Positions 43,928 to 54,956 of a stretch of 64,000 nt of DNA are shown piece by piece. The stretch is taken from positions 186,001 to 250,000 of the forward strand of contig NW_020825415.1 of NCBI RefSeq assembly GCF_003286085.1. Direction: 5' to 3'. Positions within the stretch are counted from its first letter, which is position 1. Each line of letters begins with the position of its first letter. This DNA comes from Drosophila persimilis (taxonomy: Eukaryota > Arthropoda > Insecta > Diptera > Drosophilidae). The translations under genes and the position numbers were made by a program. A model generated the notes under the pieces. That model did no database searches. It was not told where the DNA came from and worked only from the letters and a program-made list of their open reading frames with translations.

Positions 43928-44659
43928 TGGAACGAACCTGCTTTTTGGGCTCGCTTGAGTTTGCTGGGCTCGCTCAGCGGTCGGCAGATTCGCTGCAACG
44001 TATTTTTATTGTTGCCCCCAACGACAAATGATAAGACTTTCCTTTTCTTTACTTGACTTTCGCTTTATTCGCAATTCTATTAGGACTTAGGGCTAGGTGT
44101 TACAATTTCTCTTAACTAACGATCTCCACCACGCGTGGGCTCTCGTCGGGTGTGGCAGCGCCGAGGCTACTGATTGGGGCAAGTTGACCTCCGCTATTGC
44201 TTTGGTCCGCCACTCAAATCCGCACTCCACGTCTCGCACTCCCCTCCTAGCTTCCGCCGGCGTACGGGGATCTTCACTTAATTTAGACTTACTCTGGGGG
44301 CAGGCGGGGCCTATCTGCCTGTTGCTACACTTCACTACAATTCTTTGTTTCGTACCGGGTATCACTCTTGCGTTTCGACCGGGTCTCAACGTGCGCGCGC
44401 AATCACTTATCCACGGCTTCGACGCCGCAGCCTCCTTTTATAGCCCCTTGCCAGGCCCCGGCTCGGCGTCGGTAGTTTTCCATCGCCGTCTCCTGGTTTC
44501 CACGGCCTTCGTAACGGGGCCTGGCCGGTGGCGTGATCCCATGCCCTTATTTGGTCATGCGCCAGATTACTGCCGTCCCGCCTTATCCGGCCAGCCGTCA
44601 GCTTTTATCCGACTGTGCTTTTAGTCGCACTCGGCCTGTGGGAACCATGGTTCCTCACA
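43928..44659 (-). repeat. 5' LTR of the minus-strand Gypsy element (732 bp)
   Basis: Shorter than the 3' LTR by one deletion of about 120 bp and one of about 12 bp; the rest is almost identical. CTATAAAAGG lies at 44434-44443 and AATAAA at 44005-44010 (minus). The 3' LTR probably represents the fuller form. Confidence 0.9.
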
Positions 44660-44763
44660 ACAGCCAGAATCACGAAAACAATTTCACTCTTTCTCGCTCT
44701 GTCTCACTCTATTACACAGGTTTCATGGTCGGTTTTGCCAATTGCAAAATATGAGTTCAAGGA
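44660..44763 (-). mobile_element. ISY-8, continuation after the Gypsy insertion
   Basis: ACAGCCAGAATCACGAAAAC continues the sequence broken at 36850. It runs about 100 bp through the subfamily B block and stops at TTCAAGGA, where plus-strand ISY-10 begins. Confidence 0.85.
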
Positions 44764-45534
44764 TAAAGGTTTTATAGTGAGATCTAACAGAAGTGCGGAT
44801 ACCAAATTTGGTTACTCTAGCTTTAATAGTCTCTGAGATTTGTGAATATCCCCAGATTTGCATCCTTTGCGGGGGCGGAAGGGGGTGTGGCGAAATTTTG
44901 AAACAAACTCGTCTCGGTCCGATATATTAGGAGTGTGGATACCAAATTTGGTTGCTCTAGCTTTTATAGTCTCTGAGATCTAGGCGCTAATGTTTTACTC
45001 TAAGCAAAGCCGCCTATGCTACGTGTGTGTTAGAGAGAGACAGGGCGAGAAAAAATGAAATTGTTTTCTTGATGCTGGCTATAATAATAATACGATCCAA
45101 TTCAGATTCTGCAGTCTAAAAGATATGGTCATTCTCTACGATTCTGCGTTTTTGGTTTTATCGTATCTTTAAAAATGTGGATGCCACAGATCTTCGTCCT
45201 TTGTGGGGGCGGAAGTGGGCGGGGCAAAGTTTTGAAATATTTTTGTAGCAGTGACATATCACAGAAGTCTGGATCCAAAACATCGTTGCTCTAGCTCTTA
45301 TAGTCTTTGAGCATTAGGCGCTGAAGGGGACGGACAGACGGACAGACGGACGGACGGACAGACGGACAGACGGACGGACGGACAGACAGACATGGCTCAA
45401 TCGACTCGGCTATTGATGCTGATCAAGAATATATATACTTTATGGGGTCGGAAACGATTCCTTCTGGACGTTACACACATACACTTTTACCACAAATCTA
45501 ATATACCCCAATACTCATTTTGAGTATCGGGTAT
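44764..45534 (+). mobile_element. ISY-10, 5'-truncated plus-strand copy joined head-on to ISY-8
   Basis: It starts inside the element at AAAGGTTTTATAGTGAG and runs to the normal 3' end. Subfamily A, with a GGAC microsatellite at about 45330-45390. Its 3' end abuts the truncated RT of the next Jockey fragment. Confidence 0.88.
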
Positions 45535-46246
45535 AAACAGCTGAGCAGTATTGTTTTTCTTCGTAGGCCCCCATAATTAATTGCGTTACTCTTGCTAGCT
45601 GTTGTTCAGTGGCATGTTCTTTTCGAAACCCAAATTGATGTGTGGGAAGGGCTCTAGAGAAATCCAAATCAAATAATCGTTTGATAAAGAGTTTTTCAAA
45701 GGTTTTAGCCAATCCCGAAATGAGACTGATTGGGCGATAGGATGTTACCGACTGAGCAGGCTTATTTGGCTTCAGAAGTAATGTGATTGTGGCGTGTTTC
45801 CAAGCTTGCGGGAAGTGTCCCAATCTCAACATTGAGTTGAAGATCAGGAGGATGTATAGTAGGGCTTTCTTTGGGAGAGCCTTGATTAACACATTGTCTA
45901 TTCTGTCTTTGCCTGGGGATTTATTCAAAATCAAGTTTTTAATTTCGGCTGTCAGTTCTGGGAGTGTAAATGGTCTGAGAGGACGTGTTTGTGTCTTTGT
46001 TGCTGCATCCGTCAGCTTCTGTTTCTCAATGTCGAGGTCTTTTTGTGTCGTCTCGCGTTCCTTTTCTGAGCTTGTATGTCTGGGTTTGAATCGTTCTTCA
46101 AAGTGAGAGACAAATACTTCGGCTTTCTCTTCGTTACTCTTGGTCCATACGGGTCGTTGGTTAGAGTTCCCCGTCTGCGTGCAAATGGGCAAGTTTGGTT
46201 GTGGCTGTCTCTTGATTGTATTTGGTATTTTCCAGAGCTTTGCCAT
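45535..46246 (-). pseudogene. Jockey-clade RT fragment, minus strand
   Basis: It holds the RT N-terminal half: KNLILNKSPGKDRIDNVLIK, ATITLLLKPNK, SYRPISLISGLAKTFEKL and HQFGFRKEHATEQQLARV. It then ends at CSAV exactly where ISY-10 begins; the catalytic half is missing. It is close in sequence to the RT at 3560-3990, so the same family. Confidence 0.85.
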
Positions 46247-46275
46247 TTTGTATCTGTCTTGCGTGTTTATACCTT

Positions 46276-47030
46276 CTAGTCTAGTTTGTAGCGTTCTTTG
46301 TCCATCCTTCGTTGTCTGTTTGAATTCCCAGGTCTGTGTCCTTGATTGGAGTTTACATTTTTAGTGGCTAGTTTTACCGCGTCTTGTAGGTTTGTAGTCA
46401 GTATATTTACTGCGTCGTCAATATCCAGTCCCGAGTGAATTTCCGTGTTTAAGTTTATGGTCTGTTCCAAGTGCTCTTTTACTCTGTTAATATTTGACTT
46501 CTTTGTAATTATTCGTCTGCCTATAGAACTTTGGGTGAATGTGTCGGCCCCATTTATACACATTTCGATGGTTATTGGCAGGTGATCGGAGTCCAAACTG
46601 CTGCATGATTGGATTTTCATCCTATTTACTGTAATACCCCCACAAACTGCATAGTCGATGGCTGAGGGTCTTTTTCTGCTGTCGTATGGATAGTGGGTGG
46701 CACCTCCTGTGGCCAGGATGTTGTATCTGGCTCCAGAGCTCACAGCTTGCATCAGGGCACGTCCTCTCCTACAGGATCTGGGGTTCCCCCACCATGGATG
46801 CTTAGCATTCCAATCTCCGCAGCAAATGAACCCGGAGGTTCCCCCCAATATGTTGTCAAAATGCAGGAGTAGTGATCTGAAATGATTCTCAGTCCAATTG
46901 AAGTTAGGTGGGCAGTACGTCGGTGCAACCACTATCATGTTTCTCCTCTTGTTGTTTGTTGGGATTATTACAATTGGGGTACATTGAAGGAAATCGGTGC
47001 TCATGGGTTTCAGTGCAGCATGTCTAACAT
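46276..47030 (-). pseudogene. Jockey-clade endonuclease fragment, minus strand
   Basis: It holds APE-type endonuclease blocks CGDWNAKHPWWGNPRSCRRG, ILATGGATHYPYD, SAIDYAV and SDHLPI. The N-terminal part before FLQCTP is cut off by ISY-11 at about 47030. About 50 codons between endonuclease and RT that exist in the 5' copy (near 3060-3230) are missing, and the RT is in another frame. Confidence 0.85.
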
Positions 47031-47528
47031 TGTCTCTGTCTCTCTAACACACAGGTTTCATGGTCGGTTTTGCCAATTGCAAAATATGAGTTCAAGGATC
47101 TCAGAACCCAGATGAGCTAGAGCAACCAAAATTGGTATTCACACTCCTGTGATATCGGACCTTGACCGTTTTGTGTCAAAATTTCGACACACCCCCTTCC
47201 GCCCCCGCAAAGGACGAAAATCTGGGGCATCCACAATATTGCAGATTCGAGAAAACTAAAAACGCAGAATCATAGATAATGACCATATCTATCAGATTTC
47301 TGAATCTGGATCAGATCGGATCATTGTTGTAGCCAAAAGCAAGAAATCAATTTGCAGTGGCTACGCAGCGCCCGACGTCACGCTCAGACTGATTTTCTGT
47401 CTCTCTCGCACTCTTTGTCGTGTCGTTTAATATTAGCGGCGTCTGACGGAGGAGAGCCATACTGACTTAGTATCGGGTATAACTGTAGAGTTGCGGTGTC
47501 CGCAGCAACTCACAACGTTCCCCCTCGT
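47031..47528 (-). mobile_element. ISY-11, 5' half only, minus strand
   Basis: It runs from the subfamily B block (CAGGTTTCATGGTCGG) to the normal 5' end (GTTCCCCCTCG). The 3' half is missing on the side of the Jockey fragment. Confidence 0.85.
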
Positions 47529-47530
47529 TT

Positions 47531-48000
47531 TTATACCCGATACTCAAAATGAGTATTGGGGTATATTAGATTTGTGGTAAAAGTGGATGTGTGTAACGTC
47601 CAGAAGGAATCGTTTCCGACCCCATAAAGTATATATATTCTTGATCAGCATCAATAGCCGAGTCGATTGAGCCATGTCTGTCTGTCCGTCCGTCCGTCTG
47701 TCCGTCTGTCCGTCCCCTTCAGCGCCTAATGCTCAAAGACTATAAGAGCTAGAGCAACGATGTTTTGGATCCAGACTTCTGTGATATGTGACTGCTACAA
47801 AAATATTTCAAAACTATTAAGGCTAGAGTAACCAAATTTGGTACACACACTCCTTTAAGATGTCACTATAAAACGTATATCTCAAAATTTCGCCCCACCC
47901 CCATCCGCCCCCACAAAGGACGAAAATCTGTTGTATCCACAATATTGCACATTCGAGAAAACTAAAAACGCAGAATCATAGAGAATGACCATATCTATCC
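47531..48000 (-). mobile_element. ISY-12, minus strand, directly behind ISY-11, internally deleted
   Basis: The normal 3' end starts within a few T bases of the ISY-11 5' end. An internal deletion at about 47815 removes one module and a block. The copy stops at 48000 after CATATCTATC, where Gag-only element copy 1 begins. Confidence 0.85.
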
Positions 48001-48012
48001 GGTTGCTGCATC

Positions 48013-48425
48013 CGAGTGGCACTGGTCCGGCCACCCAACTGCATTGTCGTTGTGTTGGCATTGACATCGAAATATAATGAGAAAGATTTGTGTTATTGGC
48101 CGCATCCAAGTGGCGATACAGGATACGTTGTCAATTGTGCTTTTGTTGGCCGCATCCGAGTGGCTGCTGGTCCGGCCACCCACGTTGCATCTGTCTGGAT
48201 GATTGGCTGCTGCAACCGAGTGGCACTGGTCTGGCCACCCGATGCAATGTCAATGATGTTGGAGTTGGCGTCGATGTGTGATGTCAATGATCCGAGTTAT
48301 TGGCCGAGTGGCTGGTGGTCCGGCCACCAGGATGCGTTGTCAGTTGGATTGGCCTGGCCTCCTCGGCCACGTTCATCGTTGGTTTTTAATGGCGTTTTGA
48401 GTGGCTGCTGGTCCGGCCACCCAGA
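48013..48425 (-). repeat. Degenerate repeats with GAGTGGC ... GGTCCGGCCACC
   Basis: About five copies (near 48013, 48161, 48220, 48305 and 48400) of a 23-24-bp motif lie in the 3' region of copy 1. Each starts GAGTGGC and ends GGCCACC, so GTGGC and GCCAC can pair as a short hairpin. The same motif recurs in copies 2 (53300-53630) and 3 (58205-58540). Confidence 0.7.
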
Positions 48426-48976
48426 TGAGGAGGTGTTCGTTTTGGCTTTGATTTTAATTTGTGTTTATTTGCAGGTACTGTTGGCGTTTGGATGTTATTT
48501 GTGGCGACCCTTGTCTGATTTGTGTTGGCGTAAAAACAGCAGATGAGTATTTTGTGTGTGTTTGGCAGTCTGCTCCTCCCTCCTGTTTCTTATTTTGCAG
48601 GATTTGATGGCGTCCGGCGGCTCAACACCGGGCCATCCCGCCCTCACATAATGGCATGAGAGACGGGTGCGACCCAGTGGAGCGGCAACAGGCGCCAGAA
48701 TCTGCGTCGTCGTTGGAATGGCTGCTGTCTGTTTGGAGTGGCGTGACGTCTCGGCCATGGTCAGTCGGCAGCGTCATCGAAGGAGGCCTCCTTTTCCGCC
48801 CCTTTGGCAGGAAATTGTTGATGTTGATGGCGAGGCAGCTTCTTCATGGTCAGCTCTGTCTGTGTATTGGCAGGTACGTGTGATTTTTGTGTGTTTTGGC
48901 AGTTTTTCGTGTTGGCGTGTATTGACTGTTTTTCTTTGTATTTTAGTGGCTGTCTCTGGATCGACGATTGGGCACA

Positions 48977-50032
48977 TCAATAGACGCCGCCCGTTCGCAT
49001 GCTTTCGCGTGCGCTGGCGATTTGTGCCCTCCATATTTCGCCCTGGCCATCCAGCGCCTCGAATGGATCGTGGTCGGTCCATTGGTCGTCGCCGTCATCG
49101 TCTAATTCAGACGCGTCGCAGTCAATATCGGACTCTGAATCCGATATGGCTACTGCTGTATTGGCGGTGACTGATGGTGTTGGCAGAGGGGCAGGAACTG
49201 CTGCTGCTGTTGGTCGGAGCGGGGGCATGGCTTTTGTGCCCTTGCCATTTGCAGCAGTAAATTTGGTGAGTTGCTCTGCCATCTGGTCGATCCTCCTTTC
49301 CAACTCTATTATCTGCTGTACGTATAATTGCAGATTTTGAGCGCAGCTGCCCTCGCACTGAGCTGCTGGCCGCTGCTGCTGCTGGTGTTGGCCTGGCATC
49401 GGAGCATCATTCGCGATCGGCTGCATCGGCTGGACCCTCTGGTGTTGGCGCCCCCTGGTCGATGGCTGGGGATGATGGTCGCTATACCGATGCTGCCGAT
49501 CCGGTTGGTGTTGGCGTTGCTGCTGTGGATTATGAAGTGGCTGTGGATGTGGCTGCTGCTGGCGACGTTGGATTAGCTGCTGTCGCTGTTGGATTGGCTG
49601 TGGTTGCTGTTTGCGACGCTCCTCCTCCCTGGCGACCCTGTGGGCCACAAGCCGCTGCCTGGCTGCCTTAAAGGATGGGCAGCCCTTGTAGGCGCTGATG
49701 TGCTGGCCCTGGCAGTTGGCGCATTTGGGAGCGGCACTCCTCGGCTTGCTGCACTCCGTCGTCAGGTGCCCACCCGCGCATTTCATGCAATCTGCAGCGC
49801 GTCTACAATATGCGCGGGTGTGGCCAAACACCTGGCAACGATGGCACTGGGCAGGGTCTCGGGAGACTCCAAGTCTCTCAACCGTGACGGGCCTCCCACC
49901 CAGGCGTCGCAGCTTCAACATATCGTATTGGCCTCGAAGAGGTTGAATTGACAGCTGCGATCGAATCGATCGGTGATCACCCTTACAAACCGAACCGTGA
50001 ACCCCTCGTTCAGCATACTGCTGCGAATCCAA
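48977..50032 (-). pseudogene. Gag C-terminal half with three zinc knuckles, copy 1
   Basis: The frame has MLKLRRLGGRPVTVERLGV, then CHRCQVFGHTRAYC, CMKCAGGHLTTEC and CANCQGQHISAYKGC, the triple knuckle arrangement of Jockey, TART and HeT-A Gag. A Gln/His/Arg-rich stretch and an acidic DSESDIDCDASELDDD tail follow. The protein would bind element RNA and, in HeT-A, carry it to telomeres. The frame start at 50032 is arbitrary: the preceding conserved block is in another frame, so a frameshift separates them. Confidence 0.85.
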
Positions 50033-51155
50033 TCCGACAGCGTGGAGTGGGAGAGTCCTCTGATGAGGATCCTCAAGCCACGTTCCTGGCTGGGCTGATG
50101 CCCGAATTCGCCGTGCCGGATGTCATTGTCGGTGGTAGTGGCAGGGGTGTTTGTAATGGTGATGGCGGTGGTGGTGTTGGTGTTGATATTGGCAGGTGTA
50201 TTTGTAATTGTATTTATATTGGCGTCATTATTTTTATTGCTTTTGTCGATATTGTCTGTGTGAATGGCTGGTGATTGTCTATGTATTGGCTGTTTTTGAT
50301 GTTGGTCTGGCTATTGGCATTTACAGTAGTGGCGGGGCAGGGGCAGGGGCATGTGTTGGCTGTGTAGATTGTGGCAGGGTGGCAGGATCGGCAACTGTGT
50401 TGGTGTTGGCTGACTTTGGCGGACCCGTCGTCTGGCCTGCTTCCTCTCACCCTCCTCATCGTCGCTCTCACTGACGATGAGGGCATGGCGTCGCTTTGGG
50501 GTTGCTGGTGTTGGTGGGATTGGTGGTATTCGTGGTATTCGTGGTTGTGGTTGTGTAGTTGCTGGTTGTCGTGGTATTGGTGTTGGCTGGACACTGGCAC
50601 GGATCGACCCGCCGCTCGAGCTCGAACCAAGTTCGATTCGCAACGGGTTCGATCCGGTCGTGTGTGTGTGTGTGTGGCGGCCCGTTGGCCATTCTGGCGC
50701 TCCGCTCTTGCGCGTCGGTTTGCTGGCTCTCCTCTGTCTTCTCCCTCTCCCGTTACTCCCGAACTGTGTTGTGTGTCCGAGAGCGTGAGAGGCGGGAAAA
50801 GTGGCAGTGAGAGCGGCGTCTTCTCGGCATTTCCCTTTTTGGTTTGCGCTTGCGTGATGTGGCTCGAGGGGGGAGTGGCTGTGGCCGTGGATGGATATAT
50901 GGCGATGGCTGGGTACTCACAGTTGGTGGCATTGGCTCGCTGCTCTTGTTGGCTGCAGCCGCCGTCGCTGTGGCGTCGGCGCTCTGCATTGGCGTTGACG
51001 TTGTTGCTGGCGTCTGCGCCGAGGGCTCTGCTGCTGCTATTGGCGGTGTTGGTGGTTATGGCCGCTGCTGCTGCTGCAAGGGCCCCTCTGCGGGCCGCTC
51101 TGCCGCCGTCGCTGTGGCGTCTGCTTGAGCCTCGCCTGGCCATTCCTCTTGTCAT
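50033..51155 (-). pseudogene. Gag N-terminal half, copy 1
   Basis: The frame from MTRGMARR (51155) is rich in Ala, Arg, Asn, His, Thr and Pro and ends at 50214. The conserved block GLRILIRGLSHST ... GFTVRFVRVITDRF lies at about 49960-50100 in another frame. A deletion of about 130 bp relative to copy 3 near 50440 removes a helical segment. CA/TG microsatellites lie in the frame (about 50660-50675). The frame is therefore broken at least twice. Confidence 0.7.
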
Positions 51156-51787
51156 TTTTGTTGCTGGTGTATGTTTTTCCCTTTCGTCAAGTTAATTGCA
51201 GTTAAGTTGTTTTTGTGTGTTTGTATTTGGACTTTTATTGGCACTTTCTATCTCTTTACACAGTTTTCTCTCGTTAGTTTGTGTTTTTATAGATTAATGT
51301 TATAAATTATTTATTGGGGAGCAGAAAGCTTGTCGGTAGTAGTAGTGGCGGAGGGGGAAAAAGACTTTTGTCATGTCAGCGGGGCACGGCACGGCACGGC
51401 ACACGACAGACACCACAAAAAGAAAACAGGGCACCACAGAAAGAAAGGAAATGGCGACACGGCAAAGAACAATCAATCAATGTCCGCCAACTCCCACACT
51501 CTCCCACCATACGAAAGGCCCGATCGCCGATCTCATTTACCGGTGCTCTCACCACCGGTTCCACTGTCACTCAGGAATTGGCTGGGCATAAATTGCCGAA
51601 GTTGGCGGCCGACAACACACTGGCATTGAGAAATGCAATTTGAATTTCAATTGGCTTTTGTGTTATTGGTCATTATGGTCTGGTATTTGAGTGGTATTTT
51701 TTGGTGTTACCACATGTCAATGGGAATATGGGAATGGCAGATAGGTGGGGAAGAAGAGGACGGAAAAAGGTAAAAACTAATCAGAAA
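51156..51787 (-). other. 5' UTR region of Gag-only element, copy 1
   Basis: Untranslated sequence with a GGCACGGCACGGCAC short tandem (about 51384-51400). It ends at the ISY-13 boundary (GGTAAAAACTAATCAG). The same in copy 2. In copy 3 it is cut and partly inverted. Confidence 0.6.
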
Positions 51788-52902
51788 ACGAGGGGGAACG
51801 TTGTGAGTTGCTGCGGACACCGCAACTCTACGGTTATACCCGATACTAAGTCAGTATGGCTCTCCTCCGGCAGACGCCGCTAATATTTAACGACACGACA
51901 AAGAGTGCGGGCGAGAGAGACAGAAAATCAGTCCGAGCGTGACGTCGGGCGCTGCGTAGCCACTGCAAATTGATTTGTTCCTTTTGGCTAAAAAAATGGT
52001 CTGATCTGATCCAGATTCAGCAATCTAATAGATATGGTCATTATCTATGATTCTGCGTTTTTAGTTTTCTCAAATCTGCAATATTGTGGATGCAACAGAT
52101 TTTCGTCCTTTGTGGGGGCGGATGGGGGTGGGGCGAAATTCTGAGATATACGTTTTATAGTGACATCTTAAAGGAGTGTGTGCACCAAATTTGGTTACTC
52201 TAGCCTTAATAGTCTCTGAGATTTGTGGTTGCCTCAGATTTTCGTCCTTTGCGGGGGCGGAAGGGGGTGTGGCGAAATTTGGACAGGAAACGGTCAAGGT
52301 CCGATATCACAGGAGTGTGGATACCAAATTTCGTTGCTCTGGCTTTTATAGGTTCTGAGATCCTTGAACTCATATTTTGCAATTGGCAAAACCGACCATG
52401 AAACCTGTGTGTTAGAGTGAGACAGAGCGAGAAAGAGTGAAATTGTTTTCGTGATTCTGGCTGTAATAATTATACGATCTGGTTTAGATTTTGCACTCTA
52501 GAAGATATAGTCATCTTCTACGATTCTGCTTTTTTAGTTTTCTCGTATCGTCGAAATTGTGGATGCCACAGATTTTCGCCCTTTGTGGGGGCGGAAGTGG
52601 GCGGGGCAAAGTTTTGAAATATTTTTGGAGCAGTGACATATCACAGAAGTCTGGATCCAAAACATCGTTGCTCTAGCTCTTATAGTCTTTGAGCATTAGG
52701 CGCTGAAGGGGACGGACAGACGGACAGACGGACAGACGGACGGACGGACAGACAGACAGGGCTCAATCGACTCGGCTCTTGATGCTGATCAAGAATATAT
52801 ATACTTTATAGGGTCGGAAACGATTCCTTCTGGACGTTACACACATCCACTTTTACCACAAATCTAATATACCCCAATACTCATTTTGAGTATCGGGTAT
52901 AA
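51788..52902 (+). mobile_element. ISY-13, complete copy between Gag-only copies 1 and 2
   Basis: Subfamily B, both ends intact, with the GGAC microsatellite at about 52708-52760. It is almost identical to ISY-5 and ISY-14, and its orientation is opposite to that of the Gag-only elements. Confidence 0.92.
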
Positions 52903-53948
52903 AAACTACGAAAAATATACAATTAACTACAGAAAAACTACATTAATTTACAAAAACTTATTCCTAATATCACAGGCAAGTAACTAAAACTATGGACAAA
53001 CTATCTACGGATATGCAAAACTACAGAAACAACAGAATTGACATCTACAACAAATACATTGATGCAGACAAGGTAAAATAAACGATAATTGACATACATT
53101 TACACACATATAAACATATTAATTACAATTTATTTTATTTCTATGAGGAGGACAAACATCAACGGAGCACCGGCGGGCATATCAAACGCAATGCGAACAA
53201 TACGCTGTATACCGGCCGGCTCTGTTGTCCCCCTGTGTGTTGTTAATTGGCTGGCTGGATTTTTGGTGTATGCGTGGGCAAAAATTGGAGATGGCGAGCG
53301 GCTCTGGTCCGGCCGCCCACGTTGCATCTGTCTGTTGGTTTGGTCCAGCAGACCGAGTGGCACTGGTCCGGCCACCCGCGGATGCATTGTCCAGTGTTGG
53401 CATTGACATCGAAATGTGATGCCAACGATTTGTGTTATTGGCCGCATCCACGTGGCAAACTGGTCCGGCCACCAGGATACGTTGTCGATTGTGATGTTTT
53501 TGGCCGCATCCGAGTGGCTGCTGGTCCGGCCACCCAGGATGCGCTGTCAGGTGTATTGGCCTGGCCTCCTCGGCCACGTTCGTCGTCGGTTTTAATTGCG
53601 ATTTTTGAGTGGCTGCTGGTTCGGCCACCCAGATGAGGAGGTGTTCGTTTTGGCGTGTGATTTAAATTTGTGTTTATTTGCAGGTACTTGTCGGCGTTTG
53701 GATGTTATTTGTGGCGCCCCTTGTCTGGTTGGTGTTGGCGTAAAACAGCAGGTGAGTATTTTGTGTGTTTTGGCAGTCTGCTTCTCCCTTCTGTTTCTTC
53801 TTCCTTTGCAGGATTTGCTGGCGTCCGGCGGCTCAACACCAGGCCATCCCGCCCTCACATAATGGCATGAGAGACGTTTGGCCGTTTTTCGTTGTTGACG
53901 TCTTTTTCTTTGTTGCAGTGGCTGTCTCTGGATCGACGATTGGGCACA

Positions 53949-54956
53949 TCAATAGGCGCCGCCCGATTGCATGCATTCGCGTGCGCTGGCGATTTGTGCC
54001 CTCCATATTTCGCCCAGGCCATCCAGCGCCTCGAATGGATCGTGATCGGTCCATTCGTCGTCATCGTCATCGTCTAATTCAGACGCGTCGCAGTCCACGT
54101 CGGACTCTGAATCCGATATGTTGGTTGCTGTTGGTTGGAGCGGGGGCATGGCTTTTGTGCCCTTGCCATTTGCTGCAGTAAATTTGGTGAGTTGCTCTGC
54201 CATCTGGTCGATCCTCCTTTCCAACTCTATTATACGCTGTACGTATAATAGCAGATTTTGAGCGCAGCTGACATCGCACTGAGCTGCTGGCCGCTGCTGC
54301 TGCTGGTGTTGGCGTGGCGTCGGAGCATCATTCGCGATCGGCTGCATCGGCTGGGACCTCTGGTGTTGGCGCCCCCTGGTCGATGGCTGTGGATGATGGT
54401 CGCCATACCGATGCTGCTGCCGATCCGGTTGGTGTTGGCGTTGCTGCTGCGGATTATGGAGTGGCTGTGGATGTGGCTGCTGCTGGCGACGTTGGATTGG
54501 CTGCTGTCGCTGTTGGATTGGCTGTGGTTGCTGTTTGCCACGCTCCTCCTCCCTGGCGACCCTGTGGGCCACAAGCCGCTGCCTGGCTGCCTTAAAGGAT
54601 GGGCAGCCCTTGTAGGCGCTGATGTGCTGGCCCTGGCAGTTGGCGCATTTGGGAGCGGCACTCCTCGGCTTGCTGCACTCCGTCGTCAGGTGCCCACCCG
54701 CGCATTTCATGCAATCTGCAGCGCGTCTACAATATGCGCGGGTGTGGCCAAACACCTGGCAACGATGGCACTGGGCAGGGTCTCGGGAGACTCCAAGTCT
54801 CTCAACCGTGACGGGCCTCCCACCCAGGCGTCGCAGCTTCAACATATCGTATTGGCCTCGAAGAGGTTGAATTGACAGCTGCGATCGAATCGATCGGTGA
54901 TCACCCTTACAAACCGAACCGTGAACCCCTCGTTCAGCATACTGCTGCGAATCCAA
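53949..54956 (-). pseudogene. Gag C-terminal half with three zinc knuckles, copy 2
   Basis: Same architecture as copy 1 (three CCHC knuckles, Gln/His-rich linker, acidic tail DSESDVDCDASELDDDDDD), with small indels in the linker. It has the same frameshift relative to the upstream conserved block as copies 1 and 3. Confidence 0.85.

Larger units (their letters stand above)
36851..44659 (-). mobile_element. Nearly complete Gypsy LTR element (Osvaldo/Ulysses-like, tentative), minus strand
   Basis: LTRs at 36851-37715 and 43928-44659, tRNA-Lys primer site, gag, pol with integrase and a polypurine tract are all present. The 4-bp target duplication ACAG flanks it (36847-36850 and 44660-44663), and the interrupted ISY-8 reads on across it. 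There is no env. It contains ISY-9 near its 3' end. The sole clear break in coding is a frameshift between RNase H and integrase. Confidence 0.9.
48001..51787 (-). mobile_element. Gag-only Jockey-clade element, copy 1 (HeT-A-like in content)
   Basis: A minus-strand element with a Gag coding region (51155-48977) and about 1 kb of 3' sequence (to 48001), but no endonuclease or RT. The Gag block and knuckles place it in the Jockey clade. The same 3.8-kb unit recurs twice to the right in head-to-tail order. Compared with copies 2 and 3, this copy lacks the outer 3' region, which is replaced by ISY-12. It also has about 190 bp extra near 48665-48870. Confidence 0.8.

Noticed and set aside
50371-51195. 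Plus-strand 274-codon open frame (and copies at 55295 and 60111)
   Set aside because: It is the complement of the low-complexity Gag N-terminus; Trp/Cys/Leu-rich composition is an antisense artefact.
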